DNA of 39,517 bases from positions 1 through 39,517 of the forward strand of contig PBOG01000145.1 in assembly GCA_002724245.1 (NCBI GenBank), written 5' to 3'. The stretch is from Planctomycetaceae bacterium (GTDB lineage Bacteria; Planctomycetota; Planctomycetia; Pirellulales; Pirellulaceae). Position 1 is the first letter of the stretch. Each line of letters opens with the position of its first letter. Below, piece by piece: positions 8,607 through 16,995 of the stretch. The notes beneath the pieces were generated by a model. It was not told the DNA's origin, did no database searches, and saw only the letters and a program-made list of their open reading frames with translations. The position numbers and the translations under genes were made by a program.

Positions 8607-11600
8607 ATGAACAAACGCAATCGGCTGGTGACGTGGATTATGGTTCTCAGCGCCTCCGCGGTTTGCTGCCCCATGCAGGCCGTCGAGCCGGTTGCCTGGC
8701 CGTCTGCCGAGATGTTGCCGCAGGTACCCGAAGGTTTTTCGATCTCGATTTTTGCGGCTGAGCCTCTGCTCTATAAGCCGACGGCGGTCTGTTTCGATGC
8801 ACAGGGCCGCCTGTTGGTAGGGCAGGGACCGCAGTACCATCTCTCCAAATCGATTGAGAAATCTGATAGCGTAATCTTGCTGCTCGATACCGATCACGAC
8901 GGCATCGCGGATAAACGCAAGGTGTTTGCCACAGGTCTCAACAGCATCCAGGGGATGGCCTGGAAAGGTCGCGATCTCTACATTGCAAATGCCCCCGAGT
9001 TGACCGTCGTGCGCGATCTCGATGGTGACGACGTGGCTGACCAATACGTGGTGGTGTACACCGATCTGGGGAACCACGAGCACGCCTTGCACGGCCTGGT
9101 CTGGGGTCCCGACGGCCGCCTGTATATGTCCAAGGGGAATTCGAAAGGGCACAACCAGCCGGAAAAGTACGGGCGTGTGGCGCCGCGGGCGTTCCGTGAA
9201 CTTTGGGACGTTGCCCATCCAGCTGGCGTACCTGACATTCCCCCGCCTCAGACATTTACGGCGGAGACGTACCGCAAAACGTACCACAACCCGATTGACG
9301 ATTGGGGTCGGCAAGGGGGTGTGCTGCGCTGCGGACCGATGGGATCCCAGCTGGAAATCGTTGCCCGCGGTATGCGCAATCCGTGGGATATTGCCATGGA
9401 TAGTGAATTCAACTGGTTGGGAACAGACAATGATCAAACCCAGGGCGATCGCATTATTATGCCCTTTTACGGTGCGCACTTTGGTTGGGGGCATCGTTAC
9501 AGTAGCCATTGGACCGGTGCCGGAAACCTGCCCACGGTGCCAGTGAGCGGCCCGCTGACTTCGGGTTCGTGGGTTGGGATCACTTATTACCAGCACGCAC
9601 AATTTCTACCACGTTATCGCGACGTGTTTTTCATCAACGACTGGCTGTTTGGCACCTACGTCTATCGGCCGGGATGGAACGGCGCGCTGCGCGACGCGGC
9701 GGACGGAACACTGGAGCCGTTTATCCAGCGCCGTCCAGACGGGATGCTCTATCGACCAACCGATCTCGCGGTCGGACCAGGCGGTGACCTGTATATACTT
9801 GGCTGGGGCGGGAACTATCACTATGAAAAAGGGCAGGAGGGAAGTTGGGTATTTCGTGTCTCCTGTCCGGCCGGCGTGCGCCCCGTAGTGGCCCAACGCA
9901 CGCCACTTGGCCGGCGAAGCGTTGCGCAATTGATTACCGACCTGGGGCCGCAGAGCGTACCAGCTCGGCGCGTCAACGCTCAGGATGAACTGGTGCGACG
10001 AGGCACCGCGATCTGCGACCAACTGGTGGAAGCGATTTCCACCGGCGAACTTAGCCGCGGACAACAGACCTGGGCTGTCTGGGCCCTGGGACGAATGGGC
10101 CGCCAGGATCCAAAGCACGCCGAATGGTTGCGAAAGTGGGCGCTGCCTGTAGCAGGCAGAGGTGCATTACGGATTGCTCGTAATCTGCGGATTCAAGCGA
10201 TTCGCATTCTCGCCTCACCAGCACAGCGCTTTGGGAATCCCGAATCGTTACTGGCTGTGGTTGATGCCGCGTTGTCCGATCCCGATCCGCGGATCCGTTT
10301 CGCCGGTATGCAGGCCGTTCACGAGATGCGTCTGGCGGGTGCGGTGCACAGAGTGATCGAGCAACTTGCCAGCGAAGAGGATCGGGTGGTGTTTTACGCG
10401 GGCTGGCAGGCCTTGCGTGCGACGGCTACCGTAGCGGCGCGGCGCGTCTTGCTCGATCACGAATATCCCCGCGTTCGCCTGGCAGCCTTGCTGGGTTTGC
10501 AAGAGGACTACAAACTGACCCGCGAGGATGTGATGGCCCTGGTCGACCGGGAACGTTCTCCCGAAGTACAGAGCTGGGCGCTGACCTTTGCCCTCAATCC
10601 GCTGCCCGTCGCCAAGCTATCTAACGATCGCTTGCGGATCGAGATGGAGCAGATTGCACCTGTGGGGGAGATGATCGACCGCGCCCAGGCGGCCCGTACG
10701 AATCCCAAACTATGGCAGATCTATTTACGGATGCTGGCCCGCGCATCGGTTCGCGAGGGTGCTCAACAGCAGGAACTCTTGATGTTTTATCGGACACTCG
10801 AAGCGGTGGAGGAACGCGCTTTGATTTTGCCTGCGGCGGCGACCACGCTGGAGGCGTTTCCCGATTTGTGGACCGCGCTCGGCAGTGCTGCGCCGCTCCA
10901 GCAAGCTGCTGTCGCAGGGATTTCCAGCCTGGTCAAATTTCGTGTCAAGTCACTGCGGTCGGCCGAAGCGAATGTCCGTTCTGCAGAACGGAGCCTGTCT
11001 TCGGTAGGCACTTTTTCCACACTCCTGACGGACCGCCTTTTCAAGAAGTTGCAAGAGGTTGATCCGCAGGACTCGTCAGTTGCCCCGGCGTTGCGGGCCA
11101 TCGTTGCCTTACCTCTGCCTGCGAACTGGTCTCTTGACCAGCAGTCATTGAACACATTGCTTCGTATTCTGGAGATGCGAACCGAGCCTGTCGTTCGCCG
11201 CCGTGCGCTGCGGCTGATCGCAAAAATCGATGCAAATCGTGTGGCAGGCAGGGAACCACTGGTCAGATCGATCCGACGATTGTGCCGGGTTCCGGACGCA
11301 CAGCTGTACCGGGAATTACTGGCAGTGAAGGCGCATCTGCAGCTGGAAATCGAAGTGCCCATTCCTCCCGAGGTCACCGTCGCCGAGGTGTTGGCTCGGT
11401 TGGGAGAGGCGGATGCCACGCGCGGCCAGCAGGTCTTCTTTGATCGGATTTCCGGTGCAGGTTGTGTGACCTGTCACCGGGTGCAGGGGCGGGGCAGCCC
11501 CTGGGCCCCCGATTTATCGGGGGTCGGTGTCCGGCTGACACCGGAGAATCTGGTCAAGGCGATTATCGATCCCAATGCGGCGATCACCGAAGGTTACGCG

Positions 11601-11861
11601 GTGCAGCTGGTGGTGACCGCCGATGGCCGGACCTATCGCGGGGCCGTGATCCAAGAGACGGGATCCGCGTTGACCCTATTGCAGGGCGAGGGCACTCAAG
11701 TCACCGTTGAGACACGTACGATTGAGCGCCGTCAACAGCTCAAGCAATCGGTGATGCCGACCGGTTACGGACGATTCGATGTCCAGCAGTTGGCTGACCT
11801 GACCGCCTGGTTATCAAGCTTGCGGACCGTGGCCGCACCCGTCGCGGCTGATGCAGATTAG
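8607..11861 (+). CDS. Exported sorbosone-dehydrogenase-like/HEAT/heme-binding protein
   Basis: A 1084-residue three-part protein typical of planctomycetes and their relatives. After a signal peptide (residues 1-26) comes a beta-propeller like membrane-bound L-sorbosone/glucose dehydrogenases (about 30-420), with calcium-type loops LDTDHDGIADKR and DLDGDDVAD. Residues about 470-920 are HEAT-like helical repeats. The C terminus is a heme-binding domain with CVTCH (Cys953, Cys956, His957) and a later Met in QSVMPTGYGRF that could be the distal ligand. The family is presumed to oxidise sugars or alcohols outside the cytoplasm and pass electrons to its own heme; the substrate is unknown. ATG 8607 follows GAGGGG at good spacing and directly begins the signal peptide. 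The upstream ATG at 8574 lies in a repeat. Confidence 0.88.
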   Translation: MNKRNRLVTWIMVLSASAVCCPMQAVEPVAWPSAEMLPQVPEGFSISIFAAEPLLYKPTAVCFDAQGRLLVGQGPQYHLSKSIEKSDSVILLLDTDHDGIADKRKVFATGLNSIQGMAWKGRDLYIANAPELTVVRDLDGDDVADQYVVVYTDLGNHEHALHGLVWGPDGRLYMSKGNSKGHNQPEKYGRVAPRAFRELWDVAHPAGVPDIPPPQTFTAETYRKTYHNPIDDWGRQGGVLRCGPMGSQLEIVARGMRNPWDIAMDSEFNWLGTDNDQTQGDRIIMPFYGAHFGWGHRYSSHWTGAGNLPTVPVSGPLTSGSWVGITYYQHAQFLPRYRDVFFINDWLFGTYVYRPGWNGALRDAADGTLEPFIQRRPDGMLYRPTDLAVGPGGDLYILGWGGNYHYEKGQEGSWVFRVSCPAGVRPVVAQRTPLGRRSVAQLITDLGPQSVPARRVNAQDELVRRGTAICDQLVEAISTGELSRGQQTWAVWALGRMGRQDPKHAEWLRKWALPVAGRGALRIARNLRIQAIRILASPAQRFGNPESLLAVVDAALSDPDPRIRFAGMQAVHEMRLAGAVHRVIEQLASEEDRVVFYAGWQALRATATVAARRVLLDHEYPRVRLAALLGLQEDYKLTREDVMALVDRERSPEVQSWALTFALNPLPVAKLSNDRLRIEMEQIAPVGEMIDRAQAARTNPKLWQIYLRMLARASVREGAQQQELLMFYRTLEAVEERALILPAAATTLEAFPDLWTALGSAAPLQQAAVAGISSLVKFRVKSLRSAEANVRSAERSLSSVGTFSTLLTDRLFKKLQEVDPQDSSVAPALRAIVALPLPANWSLDQQSLNTLLRILEMRTEPVVRRRALRLIAKIDANRVAGREPLVRSIRRLCRVPDAQLYRELLAVKAHLQLEIEVPIPPEVTVAEVLARLGEADATRGQQVFFDRISGAGCVTCHRVQGRGSPWAPDLSGVGVRLTPENLVKAIIDPNAAITEGYAVQLVVTADGRTYRGAVIQETGSALTLLQGEGTQVTVETRTIERRQQLKQSVMPTGYGRFDVQQLADLTAWLSSLRTVAAPVAADAD

Positions 11862-11937
11862 AGCTGCTGCGTGACGGTGACCGGCAGTAAGTGCAACTGC
11901 TGGTTTCTCGTGCCCACGCCGTCGCCGTGCCACGTGT

Positions 11938-12882
11938 TTAATTGTCCGTTTTGATTCTGGCGCCAGGCTGCGTCATGCGCACACTGTAAAGCGAAGTGCG
12001 GGCGGTAATGAACAAGGTCTTGAAATCGTTGTCTCCAAAACAGACATTGGCAGGCCCTTCAGGCACATCGATCTGCTCCAGGTGTTTACCGTTCGCATCG
12101 TAGATGTGTACGTTGCCACTGTGCGTGGTGTACAGATTGCCCTGGACGTCGACTGCCATGCCATCGCTACCCGCTTCGATGTGAAACAGCTTTTTGCCCA
12201 GGCCACCTTTCCTGGTGATCTCATGGCACTGAATGCTGGGAGGGAGGTCATGGTATTTGGGATCCGGGTGTCGCTCGTGTCCACCGGTATCGGCGATGTA
12301 AATGCGACTCTCGTCGGGTGAAAACACGATTCCGTTGGGCATCGCCAGAGTTTTCAAGACGACGTCAACTTTGTTGGTCTTGGGATCGAGCTTGTAGACC
12401 CAGTGCCCTGGAATTTCATGCGCTCCGGTCAATCCCCATGGTGGGTCCGTGAACCACAGGCTACCGCTTGAGTGGATGGCCGCATCGTTGGGAGAATTGA
12501 ATCGTTTTCCGTTGAACTTGTCTGCCAGTACCGTCGTTTTTCCAGTCGATTCGATGCGAATCAGATTGCGCGCACCGTGTTGACAGGAAATGATGCGCCC
12601 TTGCAGGTCGAGAATGTTGCCGTTCGCGTTCTCGCTTTGGCGAAAAACAGAGAGCCCATCCTGTTTGCTCCACTGCATCAGTTTGCTGTTGGGGATGTCT
12701 GAAAAGACCAGCTTCTTTTCTGTCGGTAGCCAGACAGGACCCTCGGTGAATTGCATGCCGCCAGCGAGTTTCGTCACTTTAGCGTCTGGGGCGACGAGCG
12801 ATTTGCGATCATCCGCAGGACTGACAATGGTCCCGGCAAGGACCAGTAAATGGGCGACAAAGCAGGTGTATGTGCGAGACAT
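11938..12882 (-). CDS. Exported SMP-30/gluconolactonase-like protein
   Basis: A 314-residue six-bladed propeller of the SMP-30/gluconolactonase/LRE-like family. After a signal peptide (MSRTYTCFVAHLLVLAGTIV) the family's metal-site segments are visible: FTEGPVW (Glu ligand), NSPNDAA (Asn ligand) and VFSPDESRIYIADTGG (Asp ligand). Members hydrolyse sugar lactones using a divalent metal. The export signal places this one outside the cytoplasm. It converges with the heme-type dehydrogenase gene 76 bases away; the pairing of a possible lactone producer and a lactonase is suggestive only. The 302 bases upstream carry a 16-bp tandem repeat. Substrate not predictable. Confidence 0.85.
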   Translation of the reverse strand: MSRTYTCFVAHLLVLAGTIVSPADDRKSLVAPDAKVTKLAGGMQFTEGPVWLPTEKKLVFSDIPNSKLMQWSKQDGLSVFRQSENANGNILDLQGRIISCQHGARNLIRIESTGKTTVLADKFNGKRFNSPNDAAIHSSGSLWFTDPPWGLTGAHEIPGHWVYKLDPKTNKVDVVLKTLAMPNGIVFSPDESRIYIADTGGHERHPDPKYHDLPPSIQCHEITRKGGLGKKLFHIEAGSDGMAVDVQGNLYTTHSGNVHIYDANGKHLEQIDVPEGPANVCFGDNDFKTLFITARTSLYSVRMTQPGARIKTDN

Positions 12883-13184
12883 CGCGTCAGCTCCAAAGGG
12901 GATTTGCGAAGTGGGGGATGCTGTCCACAGGGTGACAGATAGCCTATGCGGTACATTTACCTGAGGATAGTCCCCTCGCCGCCTGCACTGCTGCGGCTGG
13001 CGATTACCCCGCGCGGTGCCAGTTCCTCCTCAGGGTGCTGCTCCGGACTGCGGCAATCATGTTTGACTGTGGGCGGGTACTGAGTTTCTGGACCGGTGAG
13101 TTTCTGGACCGGTGAGGACTGCAACCTGTGATTCTGGTTCCGTGGCCGCCATGGCTGCGATCGCAGCGCAATAACAAATCGGTA
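12883..13184. other. Intergenic region before the SMP-30 gene
   Basis: No coding potential that I can support. It separates two minus-strand genes, so it should hold the promoter of the SMP-30-like gene and the 3' end signals of the propeller gene, but I see no convincing hairpin terminator. The one distinct element is the 16-bp tandem duplication at 13081-13112. Confidence 0.5.
13081..13112 (+). repeat. Perfect tandem duplication, 16-bp unit
   Basis: TGAGTTTCTGGACCGG occurs twice head to tail (13081-13096 and 13097-13112), followed by a partial third copy (TGAGG). It lies in non-coding DNA. Confidence 0.9.
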
Positions 13185-14609
13185 TTACTGGATCACGAAT
13201 GAAAATAACCGCGCCTGCTGCAGGTGAATTCGCAGGCGTATGGTTTGGCCTCGCAGCTCAGCAAAAGATGCGCCTGCCCACGTGACCTGGCTGTGCAGCA
13301 TGTCGCTTTCGAGTGCAATGGCGCGGTCCATGCCGAATTTGGCGAGCGGTTTCTGGCGGTCATCGAGGATGCTGACACGGATTTGTCCTCCGGTGGCATC
13401 GGCGTTCAAAAACAAGTTGTCACCATCGGCGATAAAAGGTTTGGTGACCAGCCAGCCAGGTTCTTGCATCGCTTCGAGTGAAACGAATCGATCCCGCGGT
13501 AAGGTTGCCAGTCCGAGGGATGCTTTGTTCCTGGTAAATGCATGGTCTTTTTCAAACCCACAGTAGTAAAAGTGCAACGTGTCTCTGACCGGTACCTCGG
13601 GCATCAGGTAGTTCATTTTGGCATCCCAGGCTCCCTGGCCACCCAGTGGCAGAAAACGCCGTTTTGGGTCCGCTCGTGTCCAGTGAATCGTGTCGCGACT
13701 GTACATCAATGACGTTGCCACGGTTCCGGCAAGCCGTACACCGTCGTCACGGACCTTGCGGGAAGTATCGGTGTGGAACAGGTAGAGATAGCCGAAATGA
13801 ATTCCATGGTAGGACTGGGTACCGATGAAATGTGCTGCGGCGTGGTAGAACTCAAGATCCGGATCATCGTCGGCGCGTCGATCGACAACAATTCTGCCGC
13901 CGGTCCAGTGAAGCAGATCCTGGCTTTCCGTGCGCCAAATACACCGGTAGCGATGACCGTCATGGGAATCTCGGCCCCACTGTTGCTCGATCAGGAAGAA
14001 CGGCGGGTTTTTCGTCACATTGCCACCGCGGACATTGCGTAAATCGCCGATTTTTTTCTCGGTCTTCCAATGCAGTCCGTCTGGCGATGACGCCACGAAT
14101 TCGGTGAGGCCCGGTACATTATCAATGTAGAGTGCCAGATACCGTCGCGCCCGGTCTGTCGTATCCGGGTTCAATACGACGTAGCGGGTACGAGCGACCT
14201 GGCCTTCGCCGCGCAGGACGATGTTGTTACGGGTTGTGCCATCCGGGCCCTTGTGTAACCCGAGCAAGGGTTTGATCCAATGAATGGCATCGTGGGAAGT
14301 GGCGTAGCAGGTGTAAATGGTTTCCGAGTTGTAGACGGCCCAATAGTACATACGAAAGAGCTTGAGATGAGGGTCCCAGAACACGGTGGGCATTTCGAGG
14401 ACGGAACCCTCCCAGGCGTGTTCGGCTGCGATGAGGGGATTTTGTGGATGCGGTTTCGGTTGCTGAACCACGCGCGTCAACCGTTCGCGGGATTCAATCA
14501 CATGGTCGTCGACCAGTAGTTGCACCCGCTGGTCTGCGACCAAGGGATGTGACAGAAGTGCGCTGATACAGCCTACAGTCGTGAGGAAACAGGATTGAGA
14601 AGGCACCAT
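13185..14609 (-). CDS. Exported GH43/GH32-like five-bladed propeller protein
   Basis: From the chosen ATG the protein has 474 residues, with a short signal peptide ending near HPLVADQ and then a propeller-like body. Segments such as MPTVFWDPHLKLFRMYYWA, YATSHDAIHWIKP, VASSPDGLHWKTE and LMYSRDTIHWTRA repeat the S-x-D-(G/A/T)-(L/I)-H-W pattern, which fits blade strands of the GH43/GH32/GH62/GH117 superfamily and their planctomycete relatives. The frame is open further upstream to 14807, but that extension (66 residues) lacks a natural N terminus and would run into the opposite gene's promoter. No Shine-Dalgarno is visible at 14609. Activity is likely on glycans outside the cytoplasm, but I cannot confirm catalytic acids. 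Confidence 0.72.
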   Translation of the reverse strand: MVPSQSCFLTTVGCISALLSHPLVADQRVQLLVDDHVIESRERLTRVVQQPKPHPQNPLIAAEHAWEGSVLEMPTVFWDPHLKLFRMYYWAVYNSETIYTCYATSHDAIHWIKPLLGLHKGPDGTTRNNIVLRGEGQVARTRYVVLNPDTTDRARRYLALYIDNVPGLTEFVASSPDGLHWKTEKKIGDLRNVRGGNVTKNPPFFLIEQQWGRDSHDGHRYRCIWRTESQDLLHWTGGRIVVDRRADDDPDLEFYHAAAHFIGTQSYHGIHFGYLYLFHTDTSRKVRDDGVRLAGTVATSLMYSRDTIHWTRADPKRRFLPLGGQGAWDAKMNYLMPEVPVRDTLHFYYCGFEKDHAFTRNKASLGLATLPRDRFVSLEAMQEPGWLVTKPFIADGDNLFLNADATGGQIRVSILDDRQKPLAKFGMDRAIALESDMLHSQVTWAGASFAELRGQTIRLRIHLQQARLFSFVIQ

Positions 14610-14828
14610 GGGCGGGCTCGAGGTGAAGAGGACGCGGGGCGGGCAGCAAAACGCTGCAATTGCTCCTGCCAGCATAGCAGGTATAGAGGCAACATTTTGG
14701 TGTGATTGCGAACCGGTGACGCAGGACGCTACGGCTGATGCCACCTCGGCGATACGCCAACTGCACGATACAATCACGGCCAAGAGATTTAGAGGGGCCT
14801 TTTCCATTTGGAGTTAAGGAAGCAAACG

Positions 14829-15377
14829 ATGAGTGAACGGATTGTGATGCGAACTGGTGAGGCTCTGGTGGCGGGTGGACCGCCGTTTACCGCGGCGGAA
14901 CCAGAAGTGGTGATTGGGGAATTAGATGGTCCCGTCGGCGTGGCGATTGCGACCTTGACCGGTGATCAATCAGCGGGGCATTCCAAAGTGTTTGCTATCC
15001 TGAATACGGATGTCCAGGTACGTCCGGTCACATTGATGGTCAGTAAAGTGACCGTCAAAAGTACCGCTTACACCAACATCTTGATGGGAACCGTCCAGGC
15101 AGCGATTGCCAACGGCGTGCTGGATGCGGTGCGTGCGGGTGATATTCCCAAAGAAAAGGCGAATGATCTGGGGATTGTCTGCTCTGTGTGGCTCAATCCA
15201 GGTGCTGCGACAGACGAAAATCTGGATCATAAAGCGCTCTTTGAAATCCACCGTAAAGCGACGGCACTCTCGATCCACAAAGCGATGCACAACGAGCCTG
15301 ACATAGACTGGTTGCTTGAACACCAGGAAGAGATTGTGCACAAGTACTACCAAAAAGGTCTCGAGGGGACACTCTAA
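14829..15377 (+). CDS. Formaldehyde-activating enzyme (Fae) homolog, catalytic His apparently replaced
   Basis: A 182-residue protein of the Fae family. Fae condenses formaldehyde with tetrahydromethanopterin in the C1 oxidation pathway known from methylotrophs, methanogens and planctomycetes. Recognisable segments are GEALV near the N terminus, RPVTLMVSKVTV (65-76; Fae has a PNTLMFNKVTI-like segment) and KATALSIHKAMHNEP (143-157; Fae: TKLSIQRAVNGEP-like). Aligning the AHIDLIIG region of Methylorubrum Fae from memory puts Glu24 of AEPEVVIG where the catalytic His17 sits. If correct, this is a divergent Fae-like paralog with altered or lost chemistry. ATG 14829 follows AAGGAAG. The gene stands alone between a divergent propeller gene and a convergent flavin oxidase, without other C1-pathway genes here. 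Confidence 0.82.
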   Translation: MSERIVMRTGEALVAGGPPFTAAEPEVVIGELDGPVGVAIATLTGDQSAGHSKVFAILNTDVQVRPVTLMVSKVTVKSTAYTNILMGTVQAAIANGVLDAVRAGDIPKEKANDLGIVCSVWLNPGAATDENLDHKALFEIHRKATALSIHKAMHNEPDIDWLLEHQEEIVHKYYQKGLEGTL

Positions 15378-15391
15378 CGGGAGCGGGTAGG

Positions 15392-16510
15392 TCAGGGACG
15401 ACTGAATCGATCGAGTTGGAATCGCTGTACGGGATATGGAGTCGACCCGATGGTGGCCAGTTGTGCCAGCATGAGTCCGATCAGAGTCGAGAATTTGAAT
15501 CCGTGTCCCGAAAATCCCGCCCCGACAATAATGCCGGGCTGACGCGGGTGGCGACCGATCAGAAAATCCTGGTCAGGTGTTTCCGTGTACATACACGTGG
15601 ACCCTGATAGCAACTTGAATGTCCGTTGCGGCAGCAGGCTGGCGAGCCAGTTTCCCAGCCGCTCGCCTTCTTGATGATCAATCCTGCGGTCGATCCGGTC
15701 AGGATCGGTTTCAGCGCCACGCGTATCGTCGGCCACTTTGACGCCAGGTCCATGTAGCGGAAAACCGTAATAGCGTGTGTCATAGTCGGCGTAGACGGGC
15801 AGAGAGGTCGGCTCGAGCGCCCCTGGTGAGGAGGGCTGGAAATAGAATTTCTGTTGCCGCGTTACGGTCAATGGGAGCGTCAGTTCCGGCAGGCACTGAC
15901 GGGTCCACGGACCGGCAGTCATGACCAGGCGGTTGGCTCGGAAGTCGCCAGCGCTAGTTCGAACGATCGTGTGGCCGCGCCCTAACTCGATGTGTTCCAC
16001 GGTGACTTGTCCATGAATGCTGGCTCCCAGTCGCCTGGCTTCAGCGAGATGGGTCGCAACACAGCGGTCTGCGTCAAGAAAACCGGCCTGGGGCGTGAAG
16101 CATACCCGACTCCTGGCAGGTATTTGCAGGGCCGGAAAACGGCTGGTGACCTCTGCAGGTGTCAGTAGCTCAAATGGGGCTTCGCTTTGCCGAATCGCGG
16201 TTAGATGGTCTTCCATCATCCGATTGTCAGGGGTAGCAAATGCCAGGAACCCGCAGAGATGAATTAACGGGATCCTGGAGGTTGCCTGTAATTCTTGCCA
16301 GTGTGGCAAAGCCGCCTGGGCCAGTTCCGTGTAGAGGGGGTCGCGATAAAAGACTCGGAATGCGCGCGAGTGCCCATGCGAGCTGCCCCACACGTGACCT
16401 GGTTCGAACTGATCGATACCCACTGCATCGTGTCCCTGGCGGGCAAGGTGGTAGAGGGTCGCACTTCCCATGGCTCCCAGGCCGAGCACCAGGCAATCAC
16501 AGTTTTCCAT
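15392..16510 (-). CDS. Monomeric sarcosine oxidase / N-methyltryptophan oxidase-like flavoprotein
   Basis: A 372-residue flavoprotein of the MSOX/MTOX group, which oxidises N-methyl amino acids, releasing formaldehyde and hydrogen peroxide. The N-terminal GLGAMGS (residues 10-16) is the dinucleotide-binding loop. WGSSHGHSRAFR (41-52) matches the family's flavin/substrate segment. Lys258 in GVKVADDT fits the oxygen-activating lysine, and Cys306 in GSTCMYT fits the cysteine that holds FAD covalently. The C-terminal GAGFSGHGFKF is conserved too. Length is as usual for the family (about 390) and the start at 16510 begins directly with the Rossmann strand. No export signal, so cytoplasmic. It converges with the Fae homolog with only 14 bases between stops. 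Exact substrate cannot be read from sequence. Confidence 0.87.
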   Translation of the reverse strand: MENCDCLVLGLGAMGSATLYHLARQGHDAVGIDQFEPGHVWGSSHGHSRAFRVFYRDPLYTELAQAALPHWQELQATSRIPLIHLCGFLAFATPDNRMMEDHLTAIRQSEAPFELLTPAEVTSRFPALQIPARSRVCFTPQAGFLDADRCVATHLAEARRLGASIHGQVTVEHIELGRGHTIVRTSAGDFRANRLVMTAGPWTRQCLPELTLPLTVTRQQKFYFQPSSPGALEPTSLPVYADYDTRYYGFPLHGPGVKVADDTRGAETDPDRIDRRIDHQEGERLGNWLASLLPQRTFKLLSGSTCMYTETPDQDFLIGRHPRQPGIIVGAGFSGHGFKFSTLIGLMLAQLATIGSTPYPVQRFQLDRFSRP

Positions 16511-16995
16511 CGCGGGCTGCTTTGTGAAGAGTTGCTGACAAGGCGATTGTTATCCGCCGCCTCGATAAATTCAACGCGGTGGAGATGCGCGGTTGTTGAT
16601 ACTTGCCGGCACATTGACGCGAGGGTCTTTCGCAGTGGCCAATTTGCCAGTTCAGACCATCTCAATCAGGCGGTGGGTTTTTGTTTTGTGCCCAGCCGAC
16701 AAGGTAACCAGCCGACAAGGTAACCAGCCGACAAGGTAACCAGCCGACAAGGTACCGGCAGGGAGCCAGCCACTGCGACGCTGGCTGGTCCAAGGTCTTT
16801 TCCGGCAGTCTGCAGAGGGGCGTCTGGTGAAGACGGCATTGGAGAACGGGGTCACAATCGCTATAGTCGCCAGCCCATTGGTTTTCTGCGGGACCCATTA
16901 GCAGCACTGCCGGTCACCACATCAAATTCTTCCAGCAGGCCGATTCTTGGGTGAGCCACCAAACCGAGTCCCTGCGAAAAAGTGAGCTGGTGAAG
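16511..16995. other. Intergenic region with 16-bp repeat array and hairpin
   Basis: No supported gene. It separates the divergent flavin oxidase and glycosyltransferase genes and should contain both promoters. It holds a four-copy 16-bp array (16693-16755) and, eight bases later, an inverted repeat AGCCAGC (16764-16770) / GCTGGCT (16780-16786). A GTG at 16951 could extend the glycosyltransferase by 15 residues, but those do not resemble the family. Confidence 0.5.
16693..16755 (+). repeat. Four-copy tandem repeat, 16-bp unit
   Basis: CAGCCGACAAGGTAAC is repeated at 16693, 16709, 16725 and 16741. The first three copies are identical and the last lacks one A near its end (CAGCCGACAAGGTAC). There are no spacers. 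It lies between two divergent genes. Open frames through it only translate the repeat. Confidence 0.95.

Noticed and set aside
8226-9602. A 458-codon open frame on the minus strand
   Set aside because: It is antisense to the two-domain protein and the heme dehydrogenase genes, whose families are recognisable; its residues show no domain and it crosses the repeat. GC-rich coding DNA often leaves such frames open.
14610-14807. N-terminal extension of the GH43/GH32-like gene
   Set aside because: The frame is open, but the extra 66 residues precede a good signal peptide and run up to the start region of the opposite Fae gene.
16693-16755. CRISPR array
   Set aside because: The units are only 16 bp, touch each other without spacers, and no cas gene is present.
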